Below are positions 30,072 to 39,045 of a stretch of 60,991 bases of DNA, one piece after another (position 1 is the stretch's first letter; every line of letters starts with the position of its first letter). The notes beneath the pieces were generated by a model. That model did no database searches. It was not told the origin of the DNA and worked only from the letters and a program-made list of their open reading frames with translations. A program made the position numbers and the translations under genes. Origin of the DNA: Candidatus Tokpelaia sp. JSC189 (GTDB lineage: Bacteria; Pseudomonadota; Alphaproteobacteria; Rhizobiales; Rhizobiaceae). The stretch is from positions 1 through 60,991 of the forward strand of contig QENA01000003.1 in the NCBI GenBank assembly GCA_003331045.1, given 5' to 3'.

Positions 30072-31913
30072 TTAAGGCACAAAGAGAACCTCGAGAGGAG
30101 CTGTTGCCCACGCCAGCCAGTCTCGTTCTGCTTCATTCAACATGGGAGCAAGCTTGCGGTAAACTGTATCGTGATAGCTGTTCAGCCAGTCTCGTTCTTC
30201 TCGGTCTAGTAGTTCAGGCAGAATCAGATTCCGGTCAACAGGGCAAAGAGTAAGGGTTTCAAAGCCAAGCATTGGTAGATCGCCACCATCAGGGATTTCT
30301 GGCACTTGTACCACCAGTAAGTTTTCAATTCGTATGCCAAAGGCGCTTTCACGATAATAGCCTGGTTCATTGGATAGGATCATGCCTGGCAGTAGCTTCT
30401 GCTTGCCGGTACGTGATAGAATTTGAGGTCCCTCATGCACAGAGAGAAATGAACCCACACCATGACCGGTGCCATGGGCATAGTCAAAACCGTTTTTCCA
30501 TAAGGCAATACGTGCTAGAACATCAATATCCTGCCCGGACGTCCCCACGGGAAAGCGCGCAATAGAAATAGCAATCATGCCTTTAAGCACTAGAGTGAAA
30601 CAACGTTTCTTCTCCTCTCCCACATCACCAATAGCAACAGTCCGAGTCACATCTGTGGTGCCATCGCGATATTGTGCACCGGAATCAATAAGGTAAAGTT
30701 CACCGTTCATTAAAGGTCGATTGGTCTGGGTATTAACCCGGTAATGGATAATAGCACCATGAGGCCCTGCGCCGGAAATGGTATCAAAAGAGATATCCTC
30801 TAGTTTGGAATTTTCTGTTTCAGCTGTTTGTGAACGCAATTCTTCCAGCTTCTGCGTTGTAGAAATTTCATCCTGTGTTCCTGGTCTCTGATCGGCAAGC
30901 CAAGCAAAAAAACGCACAAGCGCTGCGCCGTCGCGTTTATGGGCTTTGCGTGCTCCGGCAAGCTCGGCCTGTGTTTTAACAGCACGCGGTAACTGTACAG
31001 GATCAATACCTTCCCTGATTTTACCGCCAGCTTTTTCCACAACTAGGCGCAGGTTCTCTGCCGTTAGTGATGGATCCAGTAAAATTACGTCACCGCTTTG
31101 GGCAAGCTGCCTGATATTCTCTTCAAATTCCACAGGTTCTAGAATATTGCAGAGGTTCTGGAGATAGCTTTCTTCGTTCTTTCCAAGTTTGTGTTGGTCA
31201 ATGAAGAGCTGTGGTCTATCCCGCACAGATATAATCGCAAAGGAGAGGGGCAATGGGGTATTGGCAACATCTGTTCCGCGGATATTAAAGCACCAAGCAA
31301 CTGAAGAGGGATCGGTCAGTATGGTAGCACTGGCACCTTCCGCGGTAATTGCCTTTTGTATTTCAGCAAATTTTTCTTGTGCTGTTCTGCCTGTGAGTTC
31401 AACAGGCTGCAAAGTGACTTGGCCGAAGGGTATATTCGGGTGTCTATTCCAGATTATGTCAACAAGGTTTTTCTCTACTTCAACTAAATAGCCGCCAACT
31501 CTATCAAGTGCCTTGCGTAGGCTGAGTACCTCTGAAATGGTATGCAAGCATGCATCAAAACCGATTTTAAGGCCAGTTCCATGCTGTTCTAGCCATGTGG
31601 CAGGCGGTATAGCGCTGAGATTCTCGTAAGAAAAAACTGCAAGGTCTGTTTGTTGGCGCACCTGTAGCATATAACGACCATCAATAAAAATGATGGCCTT
31701 GTCCTTTAAAACAAGCACAACACCCGCAGATCCGCTAAAACCTGTGAGCCACATTAGACGTTGGGAGCTGGGCGGCACATATGCTCCTTGATGTTCATCT
31801 TCACGCGGTACTAGAAATCCATCAAGCCCGACACGTGCCATTTCTGTCCGCAGTCTTTCAATGCGTGGCCCTGCATTTTCAGGCTCTATCTTGACTTCAA
31901 ATGACTGGAACAT
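30072..31913 (-). CDS. Xaa-Pro aminopeptidase (M24B, aminopeptidase P)
   Basis: This cytosolic metallopeptidase removes an N-terminal residue before proline. At 613 residues it is the long, three-domain form: two creatinase-like N-terminal domains (PREDEHQGAYVPPSSQRLMWLTGFSGSAG) and a catalytic pita-bread domain with the metal ligands in YLIDSGAQYRDGTTDVTRT, GTGHGVGSFLSVHEGP, LSNEPGYYRESAFGIRIENL and the final Glu region. I chose ATG 31913, which gives the family N-terminus MFQSFEVK and overlaps the prmA stop by 17 bases; an earlier frame start at 31958 would lie deeper in prmA. It is translationally linked to prmA. Confidence 0.92.
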   Translation of the reverse strand: MFQSFEVKIEPENAGPRIERLRTEMARVGLDGFLVPREDEHQGAYVPPSSQRLMWLTGFSGSAGVVLVLKDKAIIFIDGRYMLQVRQQTDLAVFSYENLSAIPPATWLEQHGTGLKIGFDACLHTISEVLSLRKALDRVGGYLVEVEKNLVDIIWNRHPNIPFGQVTLQPVELTGRTAQEKFAEIQKAITAEGASATILTDPSSVAWCFNIRGTDVANTPLPLSFAIISVRDRPQLFIDQHKLGKNEESYLQNLCNILEPVEFEENIRQLAQSGDVILLDPSLTAENLRLVVEKAGGKIREGIDPVQLPRAVKTQAELAGARKAHKRDGAALVRFFAWLADQRPGTQDEISTTQKLEELRSQTAETENSKLEDISFDTISGAGPHGAIIHYRVNTQTNRPLMNGELYLIDSGAQYRDGTTDVTRTVAIGDVGEEKKRCFTLVLKGMIAISIARFPVGTSGQDIDVLARIALWKNGFDYAHGTGHGVGSFLSVHEGPQILSRTGKQKLLPGMILSNEPGYYRESAFGIRIENLLVVQVPEIPDGGDLPMLGFETLTLCPVDRNLILPELLDREERDWLNSYHDTVYRKLAPMLNEAERDWLAWATAPLEVLFVP

Positions 31914-32796
31914 CAAGTATAGATCGCTGTTTTTTGAGATGAATTGTAACCCATCCATCTCGATGGATGCTCTGGCAATGATAAAGGCCTTGCGTACGAT
32001 AGGCGACCAGTACTTTATTACGTTGGCTATCCAAGATGCCTGATAGGATCAGCGATCCATTATATGTTAGCCTGCGCGCCATGGCTGATGCCATTTTTAT
32101 CAGCGGCTGAGCAAGAATATTGGCAACAATCAGATCAAAAGGTACCCGGTTTATGATTTTTGGATGATAAAAACCGGCAGCTGTGACAGCATGAGCGGAT
32201 TGAAATACGCCATTCAAACGAATGTTATCCCGGGCAACGTGTATAGCAATGGGGTCTATATCTGTTGCTAATGCACGTAATGGCTGCAGTTTTGTCATGG
32301 CAATTGCCAAGATGCCACTGCCAGTACCCATATCCAATGCATTACGGGGATGCTCACGCCGCATAACTAAATTGATCATTTCAAGGCAGCCTATCGTTGT
32401 ACCGTGATGGCCGCTGCCAAATGCTTGGCTTGCCTCGATTTCAATGCCAAGGTCATTGGCTTTTATCTTGCTACGGTCATGAGCGCCATGTACAAAGAAA
32501 CGTCCAACGCGTACGGGTTTTAGTCCTTCAAGACTATGCTGTACCCAGTTGATATTAGGCAGAAATTCAGTATTTAGCAGTCCGGGATCAATATGGGCTA
32601 AATGTGTTAGTCTTTCTGATGTTTTGCTAGATAGATACTCGTCAACATAAATCGAAATTTCAAAAATCTCGTTGGCTTCATCAATTTCAGTAATAGCAAT
32701 CGGATAGCCATCATCCTCGAACACGTTTTCAGCAAAGCTATATATTTTTTCTGCTTCAGCTTTTCTTGCGGTAATATATAAGCGAACCTGTCTCAA
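31897..32796 (-). CDS. prmA: Ribosomal protein L11 methyltransferase
   Basis: PrmA trimethylates ribosomal protein L11 using SAM. The 299-residue protein has the N-terminal substrate-binding domain (1-110), then the SAM site NALDMGTGSGILAIAM and the catalytic-region VANILAQPLIKMA. The only start near the family N-terminus is a TTG (MRQVRLYITARKAEAEKIYSF), 2 bases after the stop of the Sco gene; a TAG lies in frame just upstream. The rare start and tight spacing imply coupling to the gene before it. Its 3' end overlaps the aminopeptidase start. Confidence 0.92.
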   Translation of the reverse strand: MRQVRLYITARKAEAEKIYSFAENVFEDDGYPIAITEIDEANEIFEISIYVDEYLSSKTSERLTHLAHIDPGLLNTEFLPNINWVQHSLEGLKPVRVGRFFVHGAHDRSKIKANDLGIEIEASQAFGSGHHGTTIGCLEMINLVMRREHPRNALDMGTGSGILAIAMTKLQPLRALATDIDPIAIHVARDNIRLNGVFQSAHAVTAAGFYHPKIINRVPFDLIVANILAQPLIKMASAMARRLTYNGSLILSGILDSQRNKVLVAYRTQGLYHCQSIHRDGWVTIHLKKQRSILDVPVI

Positions 32797-32798
32797 AT

Positions 32799-33401
32799 TT
32801 ATCTATCCGCACTTTCTGCAAGGCTTTTTAGTTTCTGGACGGCGATTTCATCTTTTTCCTGATAGGGAATGATACCACGCAAATGGCCGCCCTTGTTTAA
32901 AAGAAGCACAGCTGCAGTATGGTTATAAGTGTAATCGCCATCTCCGCTATCAACTTTTTCCACAGCAATGTTAAAAGATTCAATGGCTGCATGGATCTTT
33001 TTTGGATCGCCGCTGACACCGATGATTCTATCTGAAAAAACAGAGATATACTCATGCATAAGTTGCGGTGTATCGCGTTCGGGATCTACGGTAAAAAACC
33101 ATACGCCGATCTTGTCCGCATCAGGTCCAAGTTTTTCGAGCCAGTTCGTAAGTTCTAGAAGCGTTGTCGGGCAAACATCCGGACACATGGTGTAGCCGAA
33201 GAAGATTGCTGCCGGTTTGGCTCGAATATCTGCCTCAGTCACGGTTTTTCCACTTGAATCGATTAGCGTAAAAGGGGTGCCCAGCGGACCAGGCCGTGTT
33301 AGCTGTGCATAGGCAAAAATACAGGCGATAAAAACAACCGTTAGGACGGTGATCTGAAAGGCCTGTTTAATATAGTTTTCCTGTAGAAGGTTTTTTTTCA
33401 T
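32799..33401 (-). CDS. Sco1/SenC copper-handling thioredoxin-fold protein
   Basis: Sco proteins deliver copper to or reduce the CuA site of cytochrome c oxidase at the outer face of the inner membrane. The 200-residue protein has an N-terminal membrane anchor (about 13-33, FQITVLTVVFIACIFAYAQL), the CxxxC metal motif in FGYTMCPDVCPTTLLEL and the third ligand His in YTYNHTAAVLLL, so all copper ligands are intact. I use ATG 33401; a TTG 9 bases earlier is in frame. It leads the group sco-prmA-aminopeptidase. Confidence 0.92.
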   Translation of the reverse strand: MKKNLLQENYIKQAFQITVLTVVFIACIFAYAQLTRPGPLGTPFTLIDSSGKTVTEADIRAKPAAIFFGYTMCPDVCPTTLLELTNWLEKLGPDADKIGVWFFTVDPERDTPQLMHEYISVFSDRIIGVSGDPKKIHAAIESFNIAVEKVDSGDGDYTYNHTAAVLLLNKGGHLRGIIPYQEKDEIAVQKLKSLAESADR

Positions 33402-33867
33402 AATTCGCAATGTCTGTTTTCACTAAGGATGCTTCCTAGATTAAAGAGATACTAATTTAAATGAAAATAACAGTCAGAACAATGAAATAAAGATTTATAA
33501 ATAAATAATGGATATTATGGTGGCTGAGCTACATTTTAGCGCAGTGAGCGGTGCATTCATTTCACTGACTCGGCTTGTAAATAGAAAGCTCAGACAATTA
33601 TACTGAAATTGGCGCAGGGGCTATCTTGCAGTAGTGTCAAGGTGAGTGATTTCAGTTATTTTGAGCGCTATGCCAAAGCAATTTATGCCGATAATTTAGT
33701 CTCTTCTGCTTTATTGCTGTTAATGTCCGTACCGATTGCGTTTGAACATCTGATCAAGCCAGCTAAACACACGTAAACTTAATTTACAAACCCAAATGAA
33801 TATTTCTGTTATTTTCCGCTGAATAATCGTTTGAATAATCGTTAGATGGCGGTAGGCTACCTTGGGT
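33402..33867. other. Noncoding gap between uvrD and the Sco gene
   Basis: There are 466 bases with no recognised gene. It should contain the Sco promoter and the end of the uvrD transcript. No strong hairpin with T-run was found. Confidence 0.4.
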
Positions 33868-36300
33868 TCATATTTTTTTTATAAAATTGTCGCGAATGCG
33901 CTTTTCCCCGGCTTTATCAAAACTGATGGTAAGCTTATTGTCGGCAATGGCTATGATATTGCCATTGCCGAATTTCATGTGAAAAACCCGCTCGCCGATT
34001 CTGAATGCAGATGGTGCGCTGGTTCGGGATTTCCCGGCTAGTTCCCTTTCAATAGTTTCGAGGTGGCGGGATGTGCGGCTTGTACCATAATCCATGCGCT
34101 CAATACGCATGCTTGAGCGTGTCCTCCAGTTTCTACAGGTGGCTTCTAGGTGATTCTGCTGCGTGCGCGGACAGTTTGGTGTCGAATAATTATTTTCAAA
34201 TGGTATCTGCCGCTTCATTCGTGTGCGGTTGTAAGCGCTGTAAAAGTTGCTAACGTTGGCCACCTCTACGTGGGTCTTCGGCAGTTCATCAAGAAAACGG
34301 GAAGGGATGGTAGGTTGCCAGAGACCGTGTATTCGTCGGTTTGAAACAAACCATATATGCAAATTTTTCCGCGCTCGTGTCAACCCGACATAGGCAAGGC
34401 GTCTTTCTTCCTCGAGTCCGGAACGGCCAGATTCATCTAAGGAACGCTGGTGTGGAAATAACCCTTCTTCCCAACCGGGCAGAAAAACAGTTTCAAATTC
34501 AAGTCCCTTAGCCGAATGCAGGGTCATGATATTGACAGCATCAAGGTTTTCATCCTGCTCGGCATCCATGACCAGAGAGATATGTTCCAAAAAATCGCGC
34601 AGGCTCTCAAAATCTTCCATTGATCGGATAAGTTCTTTTAAATTTTCAAGCCTTCCCAGTGCCTCGGCCGAGCGTTCATTCTGCCACATGTTTATATAAC
34701 CAGATTCTTCCAGAACGATTTCCGCAAGTTGCGTATGAGACGTATTGTCAAGCATGTCGCGCCAGCGGTGGAAGTTTTCTACTATTTCCCGCAATGCTTT
34801 GCGGGGTTTCGGCTTCAATTCGTCTGTCTTAAGTAGTTCTGCTGCCATGACAAGCATTGGGATGCTCCCCCGTTCCCGGGCTGCATCATGGATCTGCCTG
34901 ATTGTCGTATTACCAAGGCCGCGTTTTGGCGTATTGATGATACGCTCAAGGGCAAGGTCATCTGCCGGTTGTGCAACAACCCGCAGATAGGCAATTGCAT
35001 CGCGGATTTCTATCCGCTCATAAAAGCGCGGGCCGCCAATCACGCGGTAGTTTAGCCCTAGGGTAGTGAAACTCTCTTCAAATTCACGCATCTGGAAAGA
35101 AGCGCGTACTAAGATGGCAATATTGTTAAGAGTATGGCCCGCATGTTGTAGGGTATTAATTTCATCGCCAATAGTACAAGCTTCTTCGCCTGAATCCCAA
35201 GCAGCATGAACTTGGACCTTTTGAGCTGTCTCATTCTGCTGATCAGTAAACAGAGTTTTACCGATTCGCCCTTCATTATGAGCAATCAGGTGAGAAGCTG
35301 TTCCCAAAATATGGACTGTCGAGCGGTAATTGCGCTCAAGCCGGATGATAACAGTTGCCTCCGGAAAGTCTTTTTCAAAGCGCAAGATATTATCCACATC
35401 GGCACCGCGCCAGCTATAAATGGATTGGTCATCATCGCCCACACAGCATAAGTTGACAGTTTGTCCTTCCGGGCGCTGAGCCAGCAAGCGTAGCCAGAGA
35501 TATTGCGCAGTGTTAGTATCCTGATATTCATCAACCAAAATATAACGGAATTTACGATGATATTCGTGTAGTACATCTGGATATTTCTGGAAAATGCGAT
35601 TGGGGAGAAGAAGCAAATCACCGAAATCGCAGGCATTCAGGGTTTTGAGTCGGTTTTGATAGGCAGAGTAAAGTTTACGTCCCCATCCATTGCCAAAGGA
35701 CTGGGCATCCCCTTCCGATATTTGGCTAGGACCAAGTCCGCGGTTTTTCCAGCTGTCGATCATCATCGCAAAGGTACGTGCAGACCAACGTTTATCGTCA
35801 AGTCCTTCAATGTGGATAAGCTGCTTTATCAGGCGAATGACATCATCCGTATCCAGAATAGTAAAATCAGAAGTGAGACCTGCCAATTCTGCATGGCGGC
35901 GTAAAAGTCTGACATTAATAGCATGAAAAGTTCCGAGCCAAGGCATTCTTTCGACCGCCTTACCGACAAGTTGGCCTATGCGCATTTTCATTTCATAAGC
36001 CGTCTTGTTGGTGAAGGTAAGGGCGAGAATCTGATCTGGATAAGCAAGACCAAGCGAAAGGATATGAGCAATGCGCGTAGTGAGAACGCGAGTCTTGCCA
36101 GTTCCTGCCCCAGCGAGCACTAGAACCGGCCCTTCTGTTGTCACGACAGCCTGTCTCTGATGCGGATTGAGACCCTGAAGATAATCGAGTCCATTTCCTA
36201 CTTCTTGTTTTTCTGCAAATGCTTTCCCAAAAAATTCACCCTCCGATTTGGCGAGGAGAACTTCATCATCGGAAAAAGAAATATCGGAGTTATCAGTCAT
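33868..36300 (-). CDS. uvrD: UvrD/PcrA-type DNA helicase
   Basis: This superfamily 1 3'-5' helicase acts in excision and mismatch repair. The 810-residue protein has motif I GAGTGKTRVLTTRIAHIL, motif II ILVDEYQDTNTAQY, motif III VGDDDQSIYSWRGA, motif IV RLERNYRST, motif V MTLHSAKGLEFETVFLPGWEEGLFPH and motif VI EERRLAYVGLTRARKNL. The C-terminal FRIGERVFHMKFGNGNIIAI domain is the Tudor-like segment that binds RNA polymerase in UvrD/PcrA. ATG 36300 is preferred to a GTG two codons earlier. The gene is intact and complete. Confidence 0.96.
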   Translation of the reverse strand: MTDNSDISFSDDEVLLAKSEGEFFGKAFAEKQEVGNGLDYLQGLNPHQRQAVVTTEGPVLVLAGAGTGKTRVLTTRIAHILSLGLAYPDQILALTFTNKTAYEMKMRIGQLVGKAVERMPWLGTFHAINVRLLRRHAELAGLTSDFTILDTDDVIRLIKQLIHIEGLDDKRWSARTFAMMIDSWKNRGLGPSQISEGDAQSFGNGWGRKLYSAYQNRLKTLNACDFGDLLLLPNRIFQKYPDVLHEYHRKFRYILVDEYQDTNTAQYLWLRLLAQRPEGQTVNLCCVGDDDQSIYSWRGADVDNILRFEKDFPEATVIIRLERNYRSTVHILGTASHLIAHNEGRIGKTLFTDQQNETAQKVQVHAAWDSGEEACTIGDEINTLQHAGHTLNNIAILVRASFQMREFEESFTTLGLNYRVIGGPRFYERIEIRDAIAYLRVVAQPADDLALERIINTPKRGLGNTTIRQIHDAARERGSIPMLVMAAELLKTDELKPKPRKALREIVENFHRWRDMLDNTSHTQLAEIVLEESGYINMWQNERSAEALGRLENLKELIRSMEDFESLRDFLEHISLVMDAEQDENLDAVNIMTLHSAKGLEFETVFLPGWEEGLFPHQRSLDESGRSGLEEERRLAYVGLTRARKNLHIWFVSNRRIHGLWQPTIPSRFLDELPKTHVEVANVSNFYSAYNRTRMKRQIPFENNYSTPNCPRTQQNHLEATCRNWRTRSSMRIERMDYGTSRTSRHLETIERELAGKSRTSAPSAFRIGERVFHMKFGNGNIIAIADNKLTISFDKAGEKRIRDNFIKKI

Positions 36301-36369
36301 TGTCACGCAATATAGTGTTTTTACTGGAAAATACCAGAGGTTCGATACAACATACGGCTTGCCACGGAT

Positions 36370-37461
36370 TTATTTTTTTTCAGTTTTGCTGATCTGACGG
36401 TCACTAAAATTAAGCCTTTTGGCAGCAATAGGCTTTACGATATTAATAAGTTCCGGTTCGCGTGCTAGAAGATTATCCAGTTCTGTCATCTGGTTCATGG
36501 CAATAAGTTGCAATACATCTTCACGTATACTGCCATCTCTGTGGCGGGGTAGGGTTTGCACTGGCTGGATCAATTCAATCTTGTGCCCGTGCAGAAGAGT
36601 GCGTATCGTTTTTTCATCAAGCCTGTCGGTTTCAACAAAGGCATAAAGCCCCACCCCTTTTGCCGGCAGTGAATAAAGCGACAGGGCAATATCGTGGATA
36701 CTGGTGTTTTCGGTAAGTAGTTTTCTAATCTGTGGTCCATAAACCTGCAGCCGGTCTTCTGTACCTTCACCGTCCGACCAGTTGAAAATTGTACGGGTAA
36801 AAAAATTATAAACCTTCTTGCTTGTCGCAAGCCAAAGATTTGAAGGCCAAGAACGCCGTTTTAGGATACGCTGTTCTGTTGAGGTTATTAGATCAGGGGC
36901 AAAATTGTTCTTCTGTTTGATAAGGTGGCGAAAATCCTCATAAGCAAAATATTGGTAAAGTCTCCCGCGACCTTTATGGATACTTGCAAGCTGAAAATCA
37001 ATAAGGCCAGCCTGGCCTCCCGGTGCCATCAGCCAATTCTGCGGTTTTGCAAGATCATTATGAGTTATGCCAAGACGGCGCAGATTGCGCAGGATTTTAT
37101 GAGCACTGCGGTAAAATTCAGGTGTGTCAGGCCGTGCAAGGTGTAGTGGTGTCCCTTCTGTCCAAGAACGGTAAAGCCCCTGCCTGTCGACAGCAATCAG
37201 TTGCGGCACACCTTTTATGCCTTCTAGTTTTTTCAGACTGCGGATTTCGCGTTTGGCTAGGTACCAAGCAAGAGGACGTGACCACCATGGTGATGTGGTA
37301 ACAATGCGCCGGATGACTCGTGATTCCCGGTCGTCTGCAAAAAAGCCAAGATGTGTTTCGGAAAAAACATCGCGTTTCAGAACGGTTATGGTAAAAAAAT
37401 CTGCTAGTTCGTTAACATTTCTCAGCCCTGTGTCCGTTTCATTATCTTCAAAATGTTCCAT
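36370..37461 (-). CDS. Kinase-like protein with an acyl-CoA-synthetase-type C-terminal domain
   Basis: The 363-residue protein has two visible parts. Residues about 25-200 look like a lipopolysaccharide-kinase/serine-threonine kinase fold: RRLGITHNDLAKPQNWLMAP carries the catalytic HxDxxKxxN loop and LIDFQLASI replaces the usual DFG. Residues about 265-345 (VGLYAFVETDRLDEKTIRTLL, VQTLPRHRDGSIREDVLQLIAMNQ) resemble the C-terminal lid of AMP-forming acyl-CoA synthetases, without the N-terminal adenylation part. The gene follows uvrD on the same strand. I cannot name substrate or pathway. The retained HND and DFQ residues suggest an active enzyme. Confidence 0.72.
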   Translation of the reverse strand: MEHFEDNETDTGLRNVNELADFFTITVLKRDVFSETHLGFFADDRESRVIRRIVTTSPWWSRPLAWYLAKREIRSLKKLEGIKGVPQLIAVDRQGLYRSWTEGTPLHLARPDTPEFYRSAHKILRNLRRLGITHNDLAKPQNWLMAPGGQAGLIDFQLASIHKGRGRLYQYFAYEDFRHLIKQKNNFAPDLITSTEQRILKRRSWPSNLWLATSKKVYNFFTRTIFNWSDGEGTEDRLQVYGPQIRKLLTENTSIHDIALSLYSLPAKGVGLYAFVETDRLDEKTIRTLLHGHKIELIQPVQTLPRHRDGSIREDVLQLIAMNQMTELDNLLAREPELINIVKPIAAKRLNFSDRQISKTEKK

Positions 37462-37831
37462 ATGGGCTCTCTATCAGGTTACATAGATGTAGACAAAGTA
37501 GTTCATCGTACATGGGCAAAAAGCTTGAGGTTATTTCGGCAAACCTAGACCAGAAATTTCAAAGCTATTTTATGAAGGCTCACTTTTGCATAGGCTATGT
37601 TGCTCTGCAAGTCGAAGGGCTTATATGCGGCGACTTTTCCGCTGCTTTCTACTGTCATTAGAAAGAGCTCCTGAAGCAAAAAGCTGTTCGCATAATCATC
37701 CCGTAACTCAGATAGATACTTTATTGCTGAGATATGCCAGTTTATTATAACAGAAAATATTCCATCAGGCATTTAGGTGCATATAGCATGTATTTATCGG
37801 CCAGCTCCCTGAGCTTGATTCGCCAGAATCG
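37462..37831. other. Noncoding gap between the kinase-like gene and sspB
   Basis: There are 370 bases; a 75-codon open frame on the minus strand (37545-37772) has no family resemblance that I can see and is probably chance or relic. Confidence 0.4.
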
Positions 37832-38365
37832 CTATTTATTTTTGCGGAATGCATCAAGTGAGACGATATTTGCGAGTGGTTTGTTCAGATCAACGATCCG
37901 TTCAATATTATTGATATGCTGTCTGTTTTCATTTGATGCCCTTATGGATTGGGGCTCAGAACCATCTATCGTAACCGTTTCATTGAACTGCCCAATGTGC
38001 TCAGCACTTTCAAGTATATCAAATACCGCTTCAAAAGCAACTGTAGGGTCATAAAAAATTAGCATCGCTGAAAATGGAATAATTAGCTTTTCAGGAATAT
38101 TATTGAAAGAAAGTTTTACCTGAAAATAATCATCCTTTACCTGCAAATCCCAGAACTGATGCTGCAATACAATTGTCATCTGCTCGGGATAACGCTCTTT
38201 CAGTCTAGAAGAAATTTCCACACCTGCCGCATTGGTAAGAAATGTGATGAGAAAATGATGTTCTCCCGGCAGTCCTGTTTTTACCACATCCGCGAGCATT
38301 TTGCGGATGACATTGCGTAAGGCATCCTGAACAAGGACTTCGTAGCGTATTCGATCTTGAATCAT
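37832..38365 (-). CDS. sspB: SspB, ClpXP adaptor for ssrA-tagged proteins (alphaproteobacterial type)
   Basis: SspB binds the tag added by tmRNA and tethers the substrate to ClpX. The 177-residue protein has the alpha-type tag-binding barrel (YEVLVQDALRNVIRKMLADVVKTGLPGEHHFLITFLTNAAGVEISSRLKERYPEQMTIVLQHQFWDL, split here only by my quoting) and a flexible tail ending SLDAFRKNK, the ClpX-docking peptide of the family. ATG 38365 has GGGGAGAA at ideal spacing, so the 14 codons open upstream are excluded. It is the next gene downstream of ssrA on the same strand. Confidence 0.92.
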   Translation of the reverse strand: MIQDRIRYEVLVQDALRNVIRKMLADVVKTGLPGEHHFLITFLTNAAGVEISSRLKERYPEQMTIVLQHQFWDLQVKDDYFQVKLSFNNIPEKLIIPFSAMLIFYDPTVAFEAVFDILESAEHIGQFNETVTIDGSEPQSIRASNENRQHINNIERIVDLNKPLANIVSLDAFRKNK

Positions 38366-38539
38366 CCGCGATTCTCCCCAAATTAATTGAGCGCATTCAC
38401 TTCTCAATAGTCAGCAGAAAGGTGAATATTATCTCAAAATATATTTTTATACCAACATAATAATTTCTATATTTAGGATAGCACGTGTGTCATAGTGTTA
38501 TTGAAATATCTAGGAAGATAACAGTCTGGAGAGGCAGAA

Positions 38540-38566
38540 AAGAAGCAAGTGAAGGCTTCTGTTGCT
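38540..38566 (-). terminator. Possible ssrA terminator
   Basis: On the minus strand a GAAGC...GCTTC stem with an 8-base loop is followed by TTTTC, just past the coding piece of the tmRNA. The stem is short, so processing and not termination could set the 3' end. Confidence 0.4.
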
Positions 38567-38866
38567 AGGTGCCTTCGAACCCCGCTTGCTCCTGCGACAG
38601 AACAAGACTCAAATTGAAGCCATCACACCACTATTAAGCAGCGAGACGAACCTCCGCATAGTTGTCGTTTGCAACTATTTTAAAACAGCCCGATAACGGT
38701 GGTACAATACCGGGTAAAAGAACGATCTTTACGCCTTCGTCGATCCTATTTCGCCCCCACCTCAAGGTGGCCTACAAGCCACCTTGAGGTGGAGGCGCCG
38801 GGTACTGCCCCCGGGTCCAATAGGTTTATTTCACCGTCAGTTTATTACCATAGCCGAAAAATCGAC
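38560..38866 (-). ncRNA. ssrA: Two-piece, circularly permuted tmRNA
   Basis: tmRNA rescues stalled ribosomes and adds a degradation tag. The gene order is permuted, as in alphaproteobacteria. The acceptor piece comes first, ending in a CGCCTCC strand (38791-38797) with discriminator A. A 29-base insert follows (38759-38787) that forms an 11-bp hairpin and is cut out. The coding piece then starts at 38758 with GGGGGCG, which pairs 7 bp with the acceptor strand, followed by AAATAGGATCGAC. The tag reading frame (38634-38672) encodes ANDNYAEVRLAA then TAA. The gene has CC-T instead of CCA. The T arm pairs CCGGG with CCCGG around a GGCAGTA loop. Outer ends are estimates. Confidence 0.93.
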
Positions 38867-38872
38867 TCCTTT

Positions 38873-38901
38873 AGAATAGCTTATTTTCTGACAAGATGCA
38901 A
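38873..38901 (-). promoter_or_regulatory. Predicted ssrA promoter
   Basis: On the minus strand TTGCAT (38896-38901) and TATTCT (38873-38878) are 17 bases apart, giving a start near 38866, about 70 bases before the acceptor stem strand. This agrees with the expected length of the acceptor piece. Confidence 0.5.
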
Positions 38902-39045
38902 AGGCTTTAATTGCCTATCTACTAAAATGATCTGAAATTTAAAGTATTTCGATTCGATGTTTCTGCCCCTGAAGAATTTAATGAATTAACGTATGAAATA
39001 TTTATTTGAATAACGCTTCGAATCGATCATAAAATTATGGTAATT

